A stretch of 64,000 nt of DNA from Synechococcus sp. CC9616 (GCF_000515235.1 NZ_KI911558.1:463490-527489), one strand, 5' to 3'; positions 19,517 through 28,530 are shown, counted from the first letter of the stretch. Notes: generated by a model not told the origin, from the sequence alone. Program-made: numbers and translations.

Positions 19517-20449
19517 ATGACTGTTCAGGCATCACCCAAGCGGGCCTTTGGTGGCGAAACCAAAACAGCTGTTGTCAGCTTTTCAGCGCTTGGCGAACGC
19601 ACGGCATCGGCGGCGCTGACAAACCGCGATTTCCAGCGCCAGATCTCGCAGTCGATCCACCATCCCGTCGGCCCGCGCGATCACGCCACATGGCCCCATG
19701 TCGTCACGTTCGAGCGGTTGGCTCCGATTGATTCCGAGGCGCTTGATCTGGCGATTCATACCGCCTACCGCCATGTGTTCGGCAACTGCTACGTGATGGC
19801 TCAGGACCGTGCCGTGGAGCTCGAGGCCCAGCTCAAGGATGGTCGCCTTTGCATGCGCGACTTTGTTCGTGGTTTGGCTCAAACCGAGTTTTACCGCGCC
19901 CGTTTCTTCGCATCGGTGTCGCCCCATCGCGGCATCGAATTGAGCTTCAAGCATCTGCTCGGTCGTTCCCCCTTGAGCCAGCAGGAGGTGGCTGCTTGCT
20001 TGGCGCTGCAGGCGCAGGCGGGTTACGACGCCCTTGTGGATCACCTGGTGGATTCCCCGGAGTACTGCGAGGTGTTTGGCGATCACACCGTTCCCTACAC
20101 GCGGGGATTCAGCTCCGCTGCGGGAATGCCGATGATGAATTTCGTGCGGACCGCTGCCCTGGAGAGCAGCTTCGTGAGCAGCGACCGCGTCGTTGGAGCG
20201 TCCAGCGTGTTGCTGGACAACCTTGCGGCGGGCCAGCCGATGGTGATTCGCAGGCCCGCCTCCAGCCGCTTCAGGGCGATGGCCTCGAGCTGGGCGGCTG
20301 GCAAGCCCCCCGCCAATGCCGAGAAGCTCTGGCGCGGTCTGGCCCTCGTGGGGGCGGTTCATCTCGCCGGAATGTTAGTGAATGTGTCGGCCCAGATCCT
20401 GGGCATCCATGCCCTCGATCGCCTGCCCGCGATGTTCCTGGGTCTCTGA
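19517..20449 (+). CDS. Phycobilisome linker-domain protein with C-terminal hydrophobic helix (CpcL-like)
   Basis: 310 residues. About 60-195 is a phycobilisome linker (CpcG/ApcE-type) domain: AIHTAYRHVFGNCYVMAQDR, LKDGRLCMRDFVRGLAQTEF, FKHLLGRSPLSQQEV, LVDHLVDSPEYCEVFGDHTV, PYTRGF. Such domains join phycobiliprotein hexamers into rods. Residues about 273-297 (GLALVGAVHLAGMLVNVSAQ) form a hydrophobic segment. That is the architecture of CpcL (CpcG2), a membrane-anchored linker that attaches rods to photosystem I. The N-terminal 55 residues differ from standard CpcG. It lies away from any phycobilisome gene cluster visible here. The CpcL equivalence is inferred from topology. Confidence 0.72.
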   Translation: MTVQASPKRAFGGETKTAVVSFSALGERTASAALTNRDFQRQISQSIHHPVGPRDHATWPHVVTFERLAPIDSEALDLAIHTAYRHVFGNCYVMAQDRAVELEAQLKDGRLCMRDFVRGLAQTEFYRARFFASVSPHRGIELSFKHLLGRSPLSQQEVAACLALQAQAGYDALVDHLVDSPEYCEVFGDHTVPYTRGFSSAAGMPMMNFVRTAALESSFVSSDRVVGASSVLLDNLAAGQPMVIRRPASSRFRAMASSWAAGKPPANAEKLWRGLALVGAVHLAGMLVNVSAQILGIHALDRLPAMFLGL

Positions 20450-20486
20450 CGCCAGGCTGGTCAGAATCGGGCCATCGCCCTCCGGC

Positions 20487-23400
20487 ATGGCCCAGCGCTT
20501 CGATGCCAACACCTATCCGCTGGACGAAGGCGTCCGCCTGCTGGAGGCCAGTGCCGGCACCGGCAAGACCTTCGCTCTTGCCCATCTCAGCCTGCGGCTG
20601 ATCACAGAAGCGGCGATGCCGCTGGACAGCCTGCTGGTGGTGACCTTCACCGATGCGGCAGCGGCGGAGTTGCAATCCAGGATCGGTAGGCGCTTGCAGG
20701 AGGCCTTGTTGGGGCTCGAAGCGCTCGAGAGGGATGAACCCTTGCCCGACGCCGATCAGGTGCTGACGGATTGGTGGCAACAAACCCCGGATGCCAGTGC
20801 ACGCCGCGACTGGATCAGTCGTTTGCTGCTTGCTCTCGAGCAGCTGGATGCGGCGGATATCACCACGATCCATGGCTTCTGTCGACGCAGCCTGCGGCGC
20901 CAGGCGATCAGCAGTGGCGCGGCGATGCAATTGCAACTGGAAACCGATTCCACCGCGTTGGTGAAGGAGGTGGTGCAGGAGATCTGGCAACAGCAATTGC
21001 TGTTGCTCCCCCTGGGCCAGCTGCAGGGGTTGGATCAGGCAGGGTTGTCATTTGAAGCCGTTTGCGTTGCTTTGGCCCGGCTCGATGGTGATCCCCAGGC
21101 CCGTCTGCTCGTCGACTCCGACGACCTGAATCCCGACCTGCCGCTCGTGGATCAGCTGACGCACTCGATCCAAACCAGCTGGCAGTGCTTTCAACAGTTG
21201 TGGAGCCGCGATGGCGAAGCCCTTGAACAGACTTTTCGTGCGGCGGCGGCCCAGTGGAAGGCCCTTAAGTTCAAAACCACGCCTTACAGCGCCTCCCCCA
21301 AAAGTGATCGCGTCGGCCAGGTGGATCGTTGGATCGCCGAGCAACAAGCCAGTCCAGACAACACCAGTCCCGATCTGGCCTCGATCCGCAGCCTGAAGAA
21401 CCCCCTCTACGACTACTTTCATCCCGGCATCTGGTGCCGAACGGCGCGTCAATGCGGTGAACAGGAGCCATCGTTGGCCGCCGCTGCGTTGCAACAGGCG
21501 ATCGCTGATCTCTGGGATGGACCGATCGAGCGGGTGTGGCGCTACGCCCTGCGTCGGGGTATGCAGGTTCTGGCGGAACGGCGGCGCCGCAGCGGGGTGA
21601 TCAGCTTCGCTGGCCTGCTGGCGGTGATGGATCCAGGGGACGGGCCGGCTGCCTGGCTGGAGCCGCTGCGCCAGCGCTACCGAGCCGTGATGGTGGATGA
21701 ATTTCAGGACACCGACCCCACCCAGTGGCGTCTGCTGCAGCGGGCCTTCGCGGATCGTGGCCGCCTGCTGCTGTTGGTGGGTGATCCCAAGCAAGCGATC
21801 TACCGCTTCCGCGGCGGCGATCTGGATACTTACCGCCAAGCCAGAGCTCAGGTGGATCGGATCGACGATCTGCTCGACAACTTCCGCACCACGGAGCCGT
21901 TGATGGCGGGGCTCAATGCCTTGATGCAGCCGGGACTGCCGAGCTCGGGGTTGAAGGTGCCGGCGGTGCGCCCCTGCAGCAGCCGGACACCGGCAACGCT
22001 GCCCGACGGCGACTGGCCTCTGAAGCTGCTGGTTGATCAGCAGGAATCGCCTACTAGCCAAACAGCCCCCAGCCGCACCGCCGTTGAGGAGACGTTGCCT
22101 CCCCGGCTGGCGGAGCTGGTGATTCAGCTGTTGAGCGATCAGCCGGACCTGACCCCCTCCCAGCTCTGCATCTTGGTGACGCGCCACGACCAGGCGTCGG
22201 ATCTTCGCCATGCCCTGGCCGAGCGAGGCGTTCCGACCCGGCTAGTGGCGCAGGGTGATGTGTTCGAGAGCGAAGCGGCGGGGGTGCTGCAGCGGCTGAT
22301 GGATGCGCTGGCGGCACCGGGGGACGACCGTTGTCTGAGGTTGTTAGCGGCCTCGCCACTGCTCGGTTGGCGCCCGGAACAGCTGCGGCAGTCCAGCGAC
22401 GACGCCCAGCTCGATCAGCTGGCCCAGCGCCTGCGTCTCTGGGCTGATCAGCTGTCCCGCTTAGGGCTGATGGGGTGTCTGGCGGAGTTGCTCGAGGTTG
22501 AGCGGATGGCTGATCTCTCGCAACGGGGACGGCTTCTGGCGGACCTCCAGCAGGCGGCACGGCTGGTGCAGGAAGAGATGCACCGGCAGGGGTTGGACAT
22601 CGCCAGTGCGGCGACATGGTTCCGTCGGCAGCGGCTGCATCCTCCGGTACCCGTCCCGGAAGCCCGCGAGCCCCATAGCGACTTGGCTGAAAGCGCCGTC
22701 GCTGTGGTGACGGTCCATCGCAGCAAAGGCCTGGAATTCCCCGTTGTGATCTGCCCTTACCTCTGGAGGGGTGCCAAAGAGGCGCGTTACGTCTCAGGTC
22801 CTCTCTGGAAGGACCGTGCCGATGGCGGCTGGCGGATCGCCTTGAGCCGCGATTGGGGCGCCGGCTTTGCCGTATGGCAGCACAGCCATGCCGAGGAGGT
22901 GGCGGAGGCCGAACGGCTGGCCTACGTCGCTATGACGCGGGCTCGGTCGCAGTTGTTGCTGGTGTGGGCGCGCTGCAGTGGCCAGCAGACGGTGTTGCAG
23001 GACTGGTTGTTTGAGGGGTATCCCGAGCAAGGGGTGATGCGGCAGCTGCCGCTCACGGTGCAACCACTGCCGGACGAGCCTGGCTTCAAGCGTTGGCGTC
23101 CACCGTCGCCGCAGGAGAAACTCGGCCTTGGAGCCGCACCGGCCTGGATCGATCGCCGCTGGGGACGGTCGAGTTATTCCGCTTGGATTGCCTCGCCAGC
23201 TGCGGATGCCGTGATCGAGCAGGGTCGGGATCAGGATCCGGCGCCGGAGGACGCGATCGAATCGGGTCTTGATCGCTGGCCTGAGCGGGGCCCGTTGGCG
23301 GACTTCCCACGCGGTGCCGCTGCCGGTGATTGTCTGCATCGGATCCTGGAACAACTGCCGTTTCAACCGTCGCCGCCTGCAGCGGAGTTGATCGAGGCAG

Positions 23401-24104
23401 AGCTGATCGAGGCTGAACTGCAACGGGCCGGCCTTGATCCGGGCTGGAGCACGGCGGTGCAGCAAGGACTCGATCAGGTGCTCAGCACCCCCCTGGGCGG
23501 ACCTTTGGGCGACCTCAGCCTGCAGGCCCTCTCCCCCGATCGGCGCCTGCATGAGCTCAGTTTTGATCTTCCGGTTCATCAGGCCCGCACGCTGGATCTG
23601 GTGGAGGCCTTCCGTCGTGATCCTGAGGCCCGCTTCGGCAGCGATTACATCCCTCAGCTGCAGACCCTGCAGGTGAACAGTCGCGGCTTCCTCACGGGCT
23701 CGATCGACCTGGTGTTCAGCGATGCCGCCGATCCGCAGCAGGCACGCTGGTGGGTGGCCGACTGGAAGAGCAATTGGATCGGCGAGAGAGCACTGGATGG
23801 CGAGGTTTGCCGATGCGGTCCCCGCCACTACCACGACGCTGCGATGCAGGCGCAGATGCTTGATCATCACTACCCGCTGCAGGCGCATCTCTACCTGGTG
23901 GCCTTGCATCGCCACCTGCGTTGGCGGCTGCCTGGCTATGCACCGGAGCGTCATCTCGGCGGCTACGTCTATGTGTTCCTGCGAGGGATGCCTGGTGCCG
24001 AAGGGTTCGAGCAGGGAGCACCGGGTCCGGGCCGCATTGTTGAACCGGCCCCCCTGCAACGGGTGCTCGCACTCGATCGCATGCTTCAGGAGGTTGAGGC
24101 ATGA
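20487..24104 (+). CDS. recB: Exodeoxyribonuclease V beta subunit RecB
   Basis: Helicase-nuclease subunit of RecBCD; 1205 residues from ATG 20487 (the frame is open upstream, but the linker gene ends there). The UvrD-like helicase motif I is EASAGTGKTFAL (about residues 20-31). Motif II is MVDEFQDTDPTQWRLL; PKQAIYRFRGGD and VVTVHRSKGLEFPVVI are further SF1A motifs. The C-terminal RecB nuclease domain includes GSIDLVF, WWVADWKSN (Asp and Lys of the metal site, about residue 1090) and YHDAAMQAQMLDHHYPLQA. The stop overlaps recD by four bases. Confidence 0.97.
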   Translation: MAQRFDANTYPLDEGVRLLEASAGTGKTFALAHLSLRLITEAAMPLDSLLVVTFTDAAAAELQSRIGRRLQEALLGLEALERDEPLPDADQVLTDWWQQTPDASARRDWISRLLLALEQLDAADITTIHGFCRRSLRRQAISSGAAMQLQLETDSTALVKEVVQEIWQQQLLLLPLGQLQGLDQAGLSFEAVCVALARLDGDPQARLLVDSDDLNPDLPLVDQLTHSIQTSWQCFQQLWSRDGEALEQTFRAAAAQWKALKFKTTPYSASPKSDRVGQVDRWIAEQQASPDNTSPDLASIRSLKNPLYDYFHPGIWCRTARQCGEQEPSLAAAALQQAIADLWDGPIERVWRYALRRGMQVLAERRRRSGVISFAGLLAVMDPGDGPAAWLEPLRQRYRAVMVDEFQDTDPTQWRLLQRAFADRGRLLLLVGDPKQAIYRFRGGDLDTYRQARAQVDRIDDLLDNFRTTEPLMAGLNALMQPGLPSSGLKVPAVRPCSSRTPATLPDGDWPLKLLVDQQESPTSQTAPSRTAVEETLPPRLAELVIQLLSDQPDLTPSQLCILVTRHDQASDLRHALAERGVPTRLVAQGDVFESEAAGVLQRLMDALAAPGDDRCLRLLAASPLLGWRPEQLRQSSDDAQLDQLAQRLRLWADQLSRLGLMGCLAELLEVERMADLSQRGRLLADLQQAARLVQEEMHRQGLDIASAATWFRRQRLHPPVPVPEAREPHSDLAESAVAVVTVHRSKGLEFPVVICPYLWRGAKEARYVSGPLWKDRADGGWRIALSRDWGAGFAVWQHSHAEEVAEAERLAYVAMTRARSQLLLVWARCSGQQTVLQDWLFEGYPEQGVMRQLPLTVQPLPDEPGFKRWRPPSPQEKLGLGAAPAWIDRRWGRSSYSAWIASPAADAVIEQGRDQDPAPEDAIESGLDRWPERGPLADFPRGAAAGDCLHRILEQLPFQPSPPAAELIEAELIEAELQRAGLDPGWSTAVQQGLDQVLSTPLGGPLGDLSLQALSPDRRLHELSFDLPVHQARTLDLVEAFRRDPEARFGSDYIPQLQTLQVNSRGFLTGSIDLVFSDAADPQQARWWVADWKSNWIGERALDGEVCRCGPRHYHDAAMQAQMLDHHYPLQAHLYLVALHRHLRWRLPGYAPERHLGGYVYVFLRGMPGAEGFEQGAPGPGRIVEPAPLQRVLALDRMLQEVEA

Positions 24105-25654
24105 GCAACAGCTGGCCTGCAGCTTTCGCAGGAGCCGTGCATGCCGCCCTGCTGCGGCGTTTACCGCCTGATGCTGAACCGGCGGAGCTGGAAAAGCTCA
24201 GCCATGAGCTGATCGAGGCCCTCGAGCGCGGCGAGCTGGATCTGCCGCTCACGCCGGAACGGCAGACAGCGGCCCGCCTCAGCGGTTGGCTCGATGGCGA
24301 AGCGTCCCCCTTGCTGCTGCAGGGGCAACGCATCGGTTGGCGGCGCTGGCTGGAAGCGATGCAGGACGTGGTGGAGCAGCTCCTGACCAGAACCTCACCG
24401 GTGTTGCCGCCTGCTGCGCCGGTGATCGCCTCTCCCTCGACGCTCAACGCCGAACAGCTGGCCGCTGTGATGGCATTGGATCAGGCGCCTGTGGTTCTGC
24501 TCAGCGGTGGACCGGGGACGGGCAAGACCAGCACGGTGGTTGAGCTGTTGCAGCGTGCTACGGCTCGTCATCCCAAGCTGCGCATCGGTTTGGCAGCGCC
24601 CACCGGCAAGGCGGCAAGGCGTCTGGGAGATGCGGTGCGGCCACACTTACAAGAAGTGCCCTGTTTCACTCTGCATCGCTGGTTGGAGGCCTCCGTGAAT
24701 GGTTTCCGTCGCCATCGCAAGCGCCCGCTGGAGCTGGATCTGCTGGTGATCGATGAGATGTCGATGGTGGATCTGGCCTTGATGACGGCGTTGCTGGAGG
24801 CCCTGCCCGCCTCCTGCCGGCTGGTGCTGGTCGGTGATCCGGCTCAGTTGCCGCCGATCGGTAGTGGTGCCGTCTGGCATCGCCTGCAGGATCCGGCCAT
24901 CCGCTCAGAGTTCGGATCGGCCGCCATTCATTTGCAGCGCACATATCGCAACCGCGGCGCCCTGGCGGCCCTGGCGACGGCGCTTCGAGACGGTGGTCTG
25001 CCGGTGTTTCGTGAGCAGCTGGATCGTTTGCCAGGCGAGGCCAACGTCACCGTGGTGCAGGCCAGCCTGCAGCGGTTGCCGCCACTGGTGCGTGAGCGCT
25101 GGCAGACCCGCCACCGGGGGCTGGCCGCATTGGCCGAGGGGCTGGTTGATCTGCCGGAGGAGGAGCTGCAGCAAGCCGCTGAACCTCTTTTGCAGGAGCT
25201 GGAGAGGGAGCTGTTGCTCTGTCCGCGCCGCAGAGGTCCCTGGAGCCTCAACGACGTGCATCGATCCTTGCTGGGAGCCGCCGGATGGAGAGATCCGATG
25301 GTCTGGAGCGAGGGCGTGCCGGTGATCAGCGGTGGTAATCAGCCTGAGCTGGGGCTGGCCAATGGTGATCTCGGAGTGAAGCTGGGATCTGGCGAGCAGG
25401 GGCGTGTGCTGTTCCGTGTGATCGGTTCAGATGGTCAGCAGCAGGTGCGGCGGCTGCATCCGGCCCGTTTGAAGGCGTTGGAACCGGCCCTGGCGCTCAC
25501 GATCCACCGCGCTCAGGGCAGTGAGGCCGACTCCGTGAGTGTGTTGTGGCCCCAGGCGGAGGCACAGGACAGTGCCTACGACAGCTGTTTGCTCTACACC
25601 GCCATCACCCGGGCCCGTGGCAGCCTAGATCTGATCTTGTCCCGGCCGACCTGA
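24101..25654 (+). CDS. recD: Exodeoxyribonuclease V alpha subunit RecD
   Basis: 517 residues, 5'-to-3' SF1B helicase motor of RecBCD. Walker A is LLSGGPGTGKTSTVVELL (about residues 131-148). Walker B is LLVIDEMSMVDLAL; LVGDPAQLPPIGSGAVW is motif III. ALALTIHRAQGSEADSVSV and YTAITRARGSLDLI are the C-terminal motifs. The N-terminal part (1-110) is the poorly conserved RecB-interaction domain. It is coupled to recB (ATGA overlap), and its TGA shares one base with the ATG of the next gene. Confidence 0.96.
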   Translation: MSNSWPAAFAGAVHAALLRRLPPDAEPAELEKLSHELIEALERGELDLPLTPERQTAARLSGWLDGEASPLLLQGQRIGWRRWLEAMQDVVEQLLTRTSPVLPPAAPVIASPSTLNAEQLAAVMALDQAPVVLLSGGPGTGKTSTVVELLQRATARHPKLRIGLAAPTGKAARRLGDAVRPHLQEVPCFTLHRWLEASVNGFRRHRKRPLELDLLVIDEMSMVDLALMTALLEALPASCRLVLVGDPAQLPPIGSGAVWHRLQDPAIRSEFGSAAIHLQRTYRNRGALAALATALRDGGLPVFREQLDRLPGEANVTVVQASLQRLPPLVRERWQTRHRGLAALAEGLVDLPEEELQQAAEPLLQELERELLLCPRRRGPWSLNDVHRSLLGAAGWRDPMVWSEGVPVISGGNQPELGLANGDLGVKLGSGEQGRVLFRVIGSDGQQQVRRLHPARLKALEPALALTIHRAQGSEADSVSVLWPQAEAQDSAYDSCLLYTAITRARGSLDLILSRPT

Positions 25655-25995
25655 TGCGGGTGGAGCGTCCCTGGGGTTGGTATGAAGACCTTCTGGAAGC
25701 TCCCGGCTACAAGGTGAAACGCCTGATGGTGCGCCGTGGCTGTCAGTTCTCCTTGCAGCGGCACCATCACCGCAGCGAAAGCTGGACTGTTGTCTCCGGT
25801 GATGGCGGCCTGTTCTGCGACAACCGTTGGCATGACGCCAATCCCGGTTTGATGCTCTCGATTCCGTGTGGTGCGGTGCATCGCGCCCGGGGTGGTCAGC
25901 AGGATCTGTTGATTCTTGAGGTCCAGCACGGCAGCTTGCTGAGTGAGGACGACATCGAGCGCCTGCAGGATGATTACGGGAGAGTGATAAGTTAG
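25654..25995 (+). CDS. Small cupin, mannose-6-phosphate isomerase type II-like
   Basis: 113 residues. MRVERPWGWYEDLLEAPGYK, VKRLMVRRGCQFSLQRHHHR and SESWTVVSGDG match the cupin domain of mannose-1-phosphate guanylyltransferase/mannose-6-phosphate isomerase proteins, here without the nucleotidyltransferase part. The metal-binding cupin 1 motif is HHHRSESWTVV (His, His, Glu); VHRARG supplies the last His. The ATG at 25654 shares its first base with the recD stop (TGATG). Probably a sugar-phosphate isomerase or epimerase; the substrate is not certain. Confidence 0.85.
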   Translation: MRVERPWGWYEDLLEAPGYKVKRLMVRRGCQFSLQRHHHRSESWTVVSGDGGLFCDNRWHDANPGLMLSIPCGAVHRARGGQQDLLILEVQHGSLLSEDDIERLQDDYGRVIS

Positions 25996-26032
25996 GGATC
26001 AACCTTTGAAGCGTAGGCAACACAACCAGGAA

Positions 26033-26084
26033 GCGATCTGTGATCGCAGGGAGGTTGTGAGCCTGATTTCAAGGATTAATCAGG
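26033..26084 (+). promoter_or_regulatory. Two-hairpin leader of the DEAD-box helicase gene
   Basis: Upstream of the helicase start lie two perfect inverted repeats. GCGATC-TGT-GATCGC spans 26033-26047; CCTGATT, a nine-base loop, then AATCAGG spans 26062-26084. The second ends 15 bases before the ATG and could occlude the ribosome-binding region. Cyanobacterial RNA helicase mRNAs are known to be cold- and redox-regulated, so a structured leader is plausible. Its function here is inferred. Confidence 0.5.
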
Positions 26085-26099
26085 CCAGGGCCTACCACC

Positions 26100-27920
26100 A
26101 TGACTGCACAGAACCCTCACGGGCAGAACTCGTGCGCCGTTGATCTGTCCGATACGGCGCTGCCTGAGGAGACAGCGAACGATTCTCTTACCAAAGTGGA
26201 TGAATCCACTGACAGCGAACCGGCATCAACTGCTGAAGCAGTTCCATCCGGATTTGACGGTTTTGGATTCAGTCAGGCCCTGCTCGACACCCTGTCTGCC
26301 AAGGGATATAGCGAACCGTCCCCGATCCAGAGGGCTACTTTCCCCGAGCTGATGCTGGGTCGCGATCTGGTCGGCCAGGCCCAGACCGGAACCGGCAAAA
26401 CAGCGGCGTTTGCCCTGCCGCTGCTCGAGCGTCTTGAGCAGGGTTCAAAGGGCCCTCAGGCCCTGGTGTTGGCTCCAACCCGTGAGCTGGCGATGCAGGT
26501 GGCCGACTCCTTCAAGGCCTATGCCGCCGGCCATCCCCACCTCAAGGTTCTCGCTGTTTACGGCGGTTCCGATTTCCGCTCCCAGATCCAGGCCCTGCGC
26601 CGTGGTGTTGATGTGGTGGTGGGGACGCCCGGCCGGGTGATGGACCACATGCGTCAGGGAACGCTGGACACCAGCGGCCTTCGCACTCTCGTGCTCGATG
26701 AAGCCGACGAGATGCTGCGGATGGGATTCATCGATGACGTCGAGTGGATTCTTGAGCAGCTGCCCGAGGAGCGGCAGGTGGTGCTGTTCTCAGCGACGAT
26801 GCCGCCCGAAATCCGGCGCCTCTCCAAGCGTTACCTCAAGGACCCTGCTGAGGTGACGATCCGCACCAAGGATCAGGAGGGCAAACGGATCAGGCAGCGC
26901 TCGATCACGGTGCCGATGAGCCACAAGCTGGAAAGTTTGCGCCGCGTGCTCGATGCCTGCGGCAGCGAAGGTGTGATCATCTTTGCCCGCACCAAGGCGA
27001 TCACCCTCACGGTGGCCGAGGCTCTTGAGGTGGCCGGCCATCAGGTGGCGGTGCTCAATGGTGATGTACCCCAATCGCAGCGCGAGCGAACGGTGGAACG
27101 CCTGCGCAATGGAACGGTCGACATCCTTGTTGCCACGGACGTGGCTGCCCGTGGACTGGATGTGGATCGCATCGGAATGGTGATCAACTACGACATGCCG
27201 TTCGACAGCGAGGCCTACGTGCATCGCATCGGCCGGACAGGCCGTGCCGGCCGGACCGGTGAGGCGGTGCTGTTCGTCACACCGCGGGAACGACGCTTCA
27301 TCAGCAATCTCGAGCGGGCCACCGGCCAGCCGATCGAGCCGATGGAGATCCCGGGGAACTCGGCGATCAACCAGGGCCGCCTGGATCGCTTGCGTTTGCG
27401 TCTCAGCGAATCGGCCCGCAATGGCCGCCCCAGTGAAGAGGAAACCGCACTGTTGAAGGAGCTGATCCAGCGCCTCGGCACCGAGCTGGAGATGACGCCC
27501 GATCAGCTGGCTCTGGCAGCCCTCGGGTTGGCCATCGGCAAGGCGCCGTTGCTCTGCCAAGGCGATGAGGAGTGGATTCAGCAGGCCATGTCCGGAGGTC
27601 TGCGCCGGCGGGAACGTGGGGAGCGCGGCGAGCGTGGGGATCGCGACCGGCGGCGTTCGGATCGGCCCAGTCGGCCGCCCGAGGACAACATGCAGCGCTA
27701 CCGGGTTGAGGTCGGCCACCGTGATCGGGTAAAGCCCGGCAATCTGGTTGGAGCGATCGCTGGAGAAACCGGCCTGCAGGGTCGAAGTATCGGTCGCATC
27801 CAAATTTTCGACAATCACAGCCTTGTCGATTTACCGAAAGGAATGCCTGAGGATGTCTTCAACAACCTGCGGCGTCTGCGTGTGATGAACCGTGAGCTGC
27901 AGATTAGTCAGGCCAATTAA
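26100..27920 (+). CDS. deaD: DEAD-box ATP-dependent RNA helicase (CsdA/DeaD type)
   Basis: 606 residues. Q-motif and motif I: YSEPSPIQRATFPELM and AQTGTGKTAAFALPLL (about residues 90-107). Motif II is LVLDEADEML (about 199-205), motif III SATMP, motif VI YVHRIGRTGRAGRTG. After the helicase core, an Arg/Asp-rich linker (RRRERGERGERGDRDRRR) leads to a DbpA-like RNA-binding domain (YRVEVGHRDRVKPGNLVGAI, GRIQIFDNHSLVDLPKGMP). Such enzymes unwind structured RNA in ribosome assembly, mRNA decay and cold acclimation. Its TAA shares a base with the next ATG. Confidence 0.97.
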   Translation: MTAQNPHGQNSCAVDLSDTALPEETANDSLTKVDESTDSEPASTAEAVPSGFDGFGFSQALLDTLSAKGYSEPSPIQRATFPELMLGRDLVGQAQTGTGKTAAFALPLLERLEQGSKGPQALVLAPTRELAMQVADSFKAYAAGHPHLKVLAVYGGSDFRSQIQALRRGVDVVVGTPGRVMDHMRQGTLDTSGLRTLVLDEADEMLRMGFIDDVEWILEQLPEERQVVLFSATMPPEIRRLSKRYLKDPAEVTIRTKDQEGKRIRQRSITVPMSHKLESLRRVLDACGSEGVIIFARTKAITLTVAEALEVAGHQVAVLNGDVPQSQRERTVERLRNGTVDILVATDVAARGLDVDRIGMVINYDMPFDSEAYVHRIGRTGRAGRTGEAVLFVTPRERRFISNLERATGQPIEPMEIPGNSAINQGRLDRLRLRLSESARNGRPSEEETALLKELIQRLGTELEMTPDQLALAALGLAIGKAPLLCQGDEEWIQQAMSGGLRRRERGERGERGDRDRRRSDRPSRPPEDNMQRYRVEVGHRDRVKPGNLVGAIAGETGLQGRSIGRIQIFDNHSLVDLPKGMPEDVFNNLRRLRVMNRELQISQAN

Positions 27921-28171
27921 TGCGTCTCCTTTTGCCGATGTTGCTTGTGTTGGTGATTCCACCAACCCAGGCGGCAGGAGACAACAAGCTGATTCGCACG
28001 ATGTGCATGGCTGCCTTTGATTCCGCCATGGCTGATGCCGGCATGACGCCGCCTCAGGGCATGGGTGATTTCACGTGCCGTTGCTTCATCAAGCAGGTGG
28101 AACAGGGATCCGGGCTTGATTCAGCCCAACAGACCTGCAAACAGGCCGCGGTGAAGAAGTACCCCATCTGA
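27920..28171 (+). CDS. Small exported Cys-containing protein, 83 residues
   Basis: Signal peptide MRLLLPMLLVLVIPPTQA with cleavage near residue 18-19. The mature protein is about 64 residues with four Cys (RTMCMAAF, FTCRCFIKQV, QQTCKQAA) that could pair in the periplasm. ATG at 27920 overlaps the helicase stop by one base, so it is probably co-transcribed. Function unknown. Confidence 0.75.
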   Translation: MRLLLPMLLVLVIPPTQAAGDNKLIRTMCMAAFDSAMADAGMTPPQGMGDFTCRCFIKQVEQGSGLDSAQQTCKQAAVKKYPI

Positions 28172-28172
28172 T

Positions 28173-28202
28173 GAACCAGGTCAGCTGTTGCTGACCTGGT
28201 TC
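28173..28202 (+). other. Perfect 12-bp inverted repeat, possible bidirectional transcript end
   Basis: GAACCAGGTCAG, loop CTGTTG, CTGACCTGGTTC: a 12-base perfect stem directly after the stop at 28171 and reaching into the end of the convergent small gene (stop at 28181). Neither side has a T-run, so it is not a standard intrinsic terminator. It may act as an mRNA 3' stabiliser or a weak bidirectional terminator. Confidence 0.6.
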
Positions 28203-28369
28203 GTGAGCGAGTGCTCGGCGCAGGCCATGCATTCAATACTTCGGATCAGTTCTAGTTGCACTTCGGGAATGCTTTGCTGCACCAGTGTGTTCAGCAGGGT
28301 GAAGCGATCTGCGGCGATCAGGTCGCCGTCTTTTGCCCAGTGCAGAGCCTGCAGATGGAGCGAATTCAA
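28181..28369 (-). CDS. Small hypothetical protein, 62 residues
   Basis: Reads MNSLHLQALHWAKDGDLIAA, then DRFTLLNTLVQQSIPEVQLE and LIRSIECMACAEHSL. Starts at TTG 28369, with AGAGG six bases upstream. Helical and amphipathic, with no signal or membrane segment. Its last codons lie inside the 28173-28202 hairpin. Convergent with the exported protein gene. No family recognised; supported by composition and the start context only. Confidence 0.5.
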   Translation of the reverse strand: MNSLHLQALHWAKDGDLIAADRFTLLNTLVQQSIPEVQLELIRSIECMACAEHSLTNQVSNS

Positions 28370-28513
28370 AGGAACCTCTCGCGTCAGAATTTCCTGACAA
28401 TGAGGGGGACTTTGCGAAATCTGTCCGGTCCTTCGGTTTCCCTTCGGATTTTTGTGATGAAACGTGGGTTTGCCCTGTAACGTCGGTGTGTTCAGGTCTG
28501 GCCTAGAGACCTA

Positions 28514-28530
28514 TTCCGAACAGTTCGGAA
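28514..28530. promoter_or_regulatory. 17-bp palindrome upstream of the RNA-binding protein gene
   Basis: TTCCGAAC-A-GTTCGGAA, a perfect 8-base inverted repeat around one central base, about 40 bases before the RRM gene start. It could be an operator or a 5' mRNA hairpin. No regulator can be assigned from sequence. Confidence 0.5.

Noticed and set aside
19255-19518. Minus-strand 87-codon frame in the gap before the linker gene
   Set aside because: Occupies the shared promoter gap, weak start context and no conserved-looking segment.
28173-28202. 12-bp stem as a standard intrinsic terminator
   Set aside because: No T-run follows on either strand, so it is recorded only as a hairpin.
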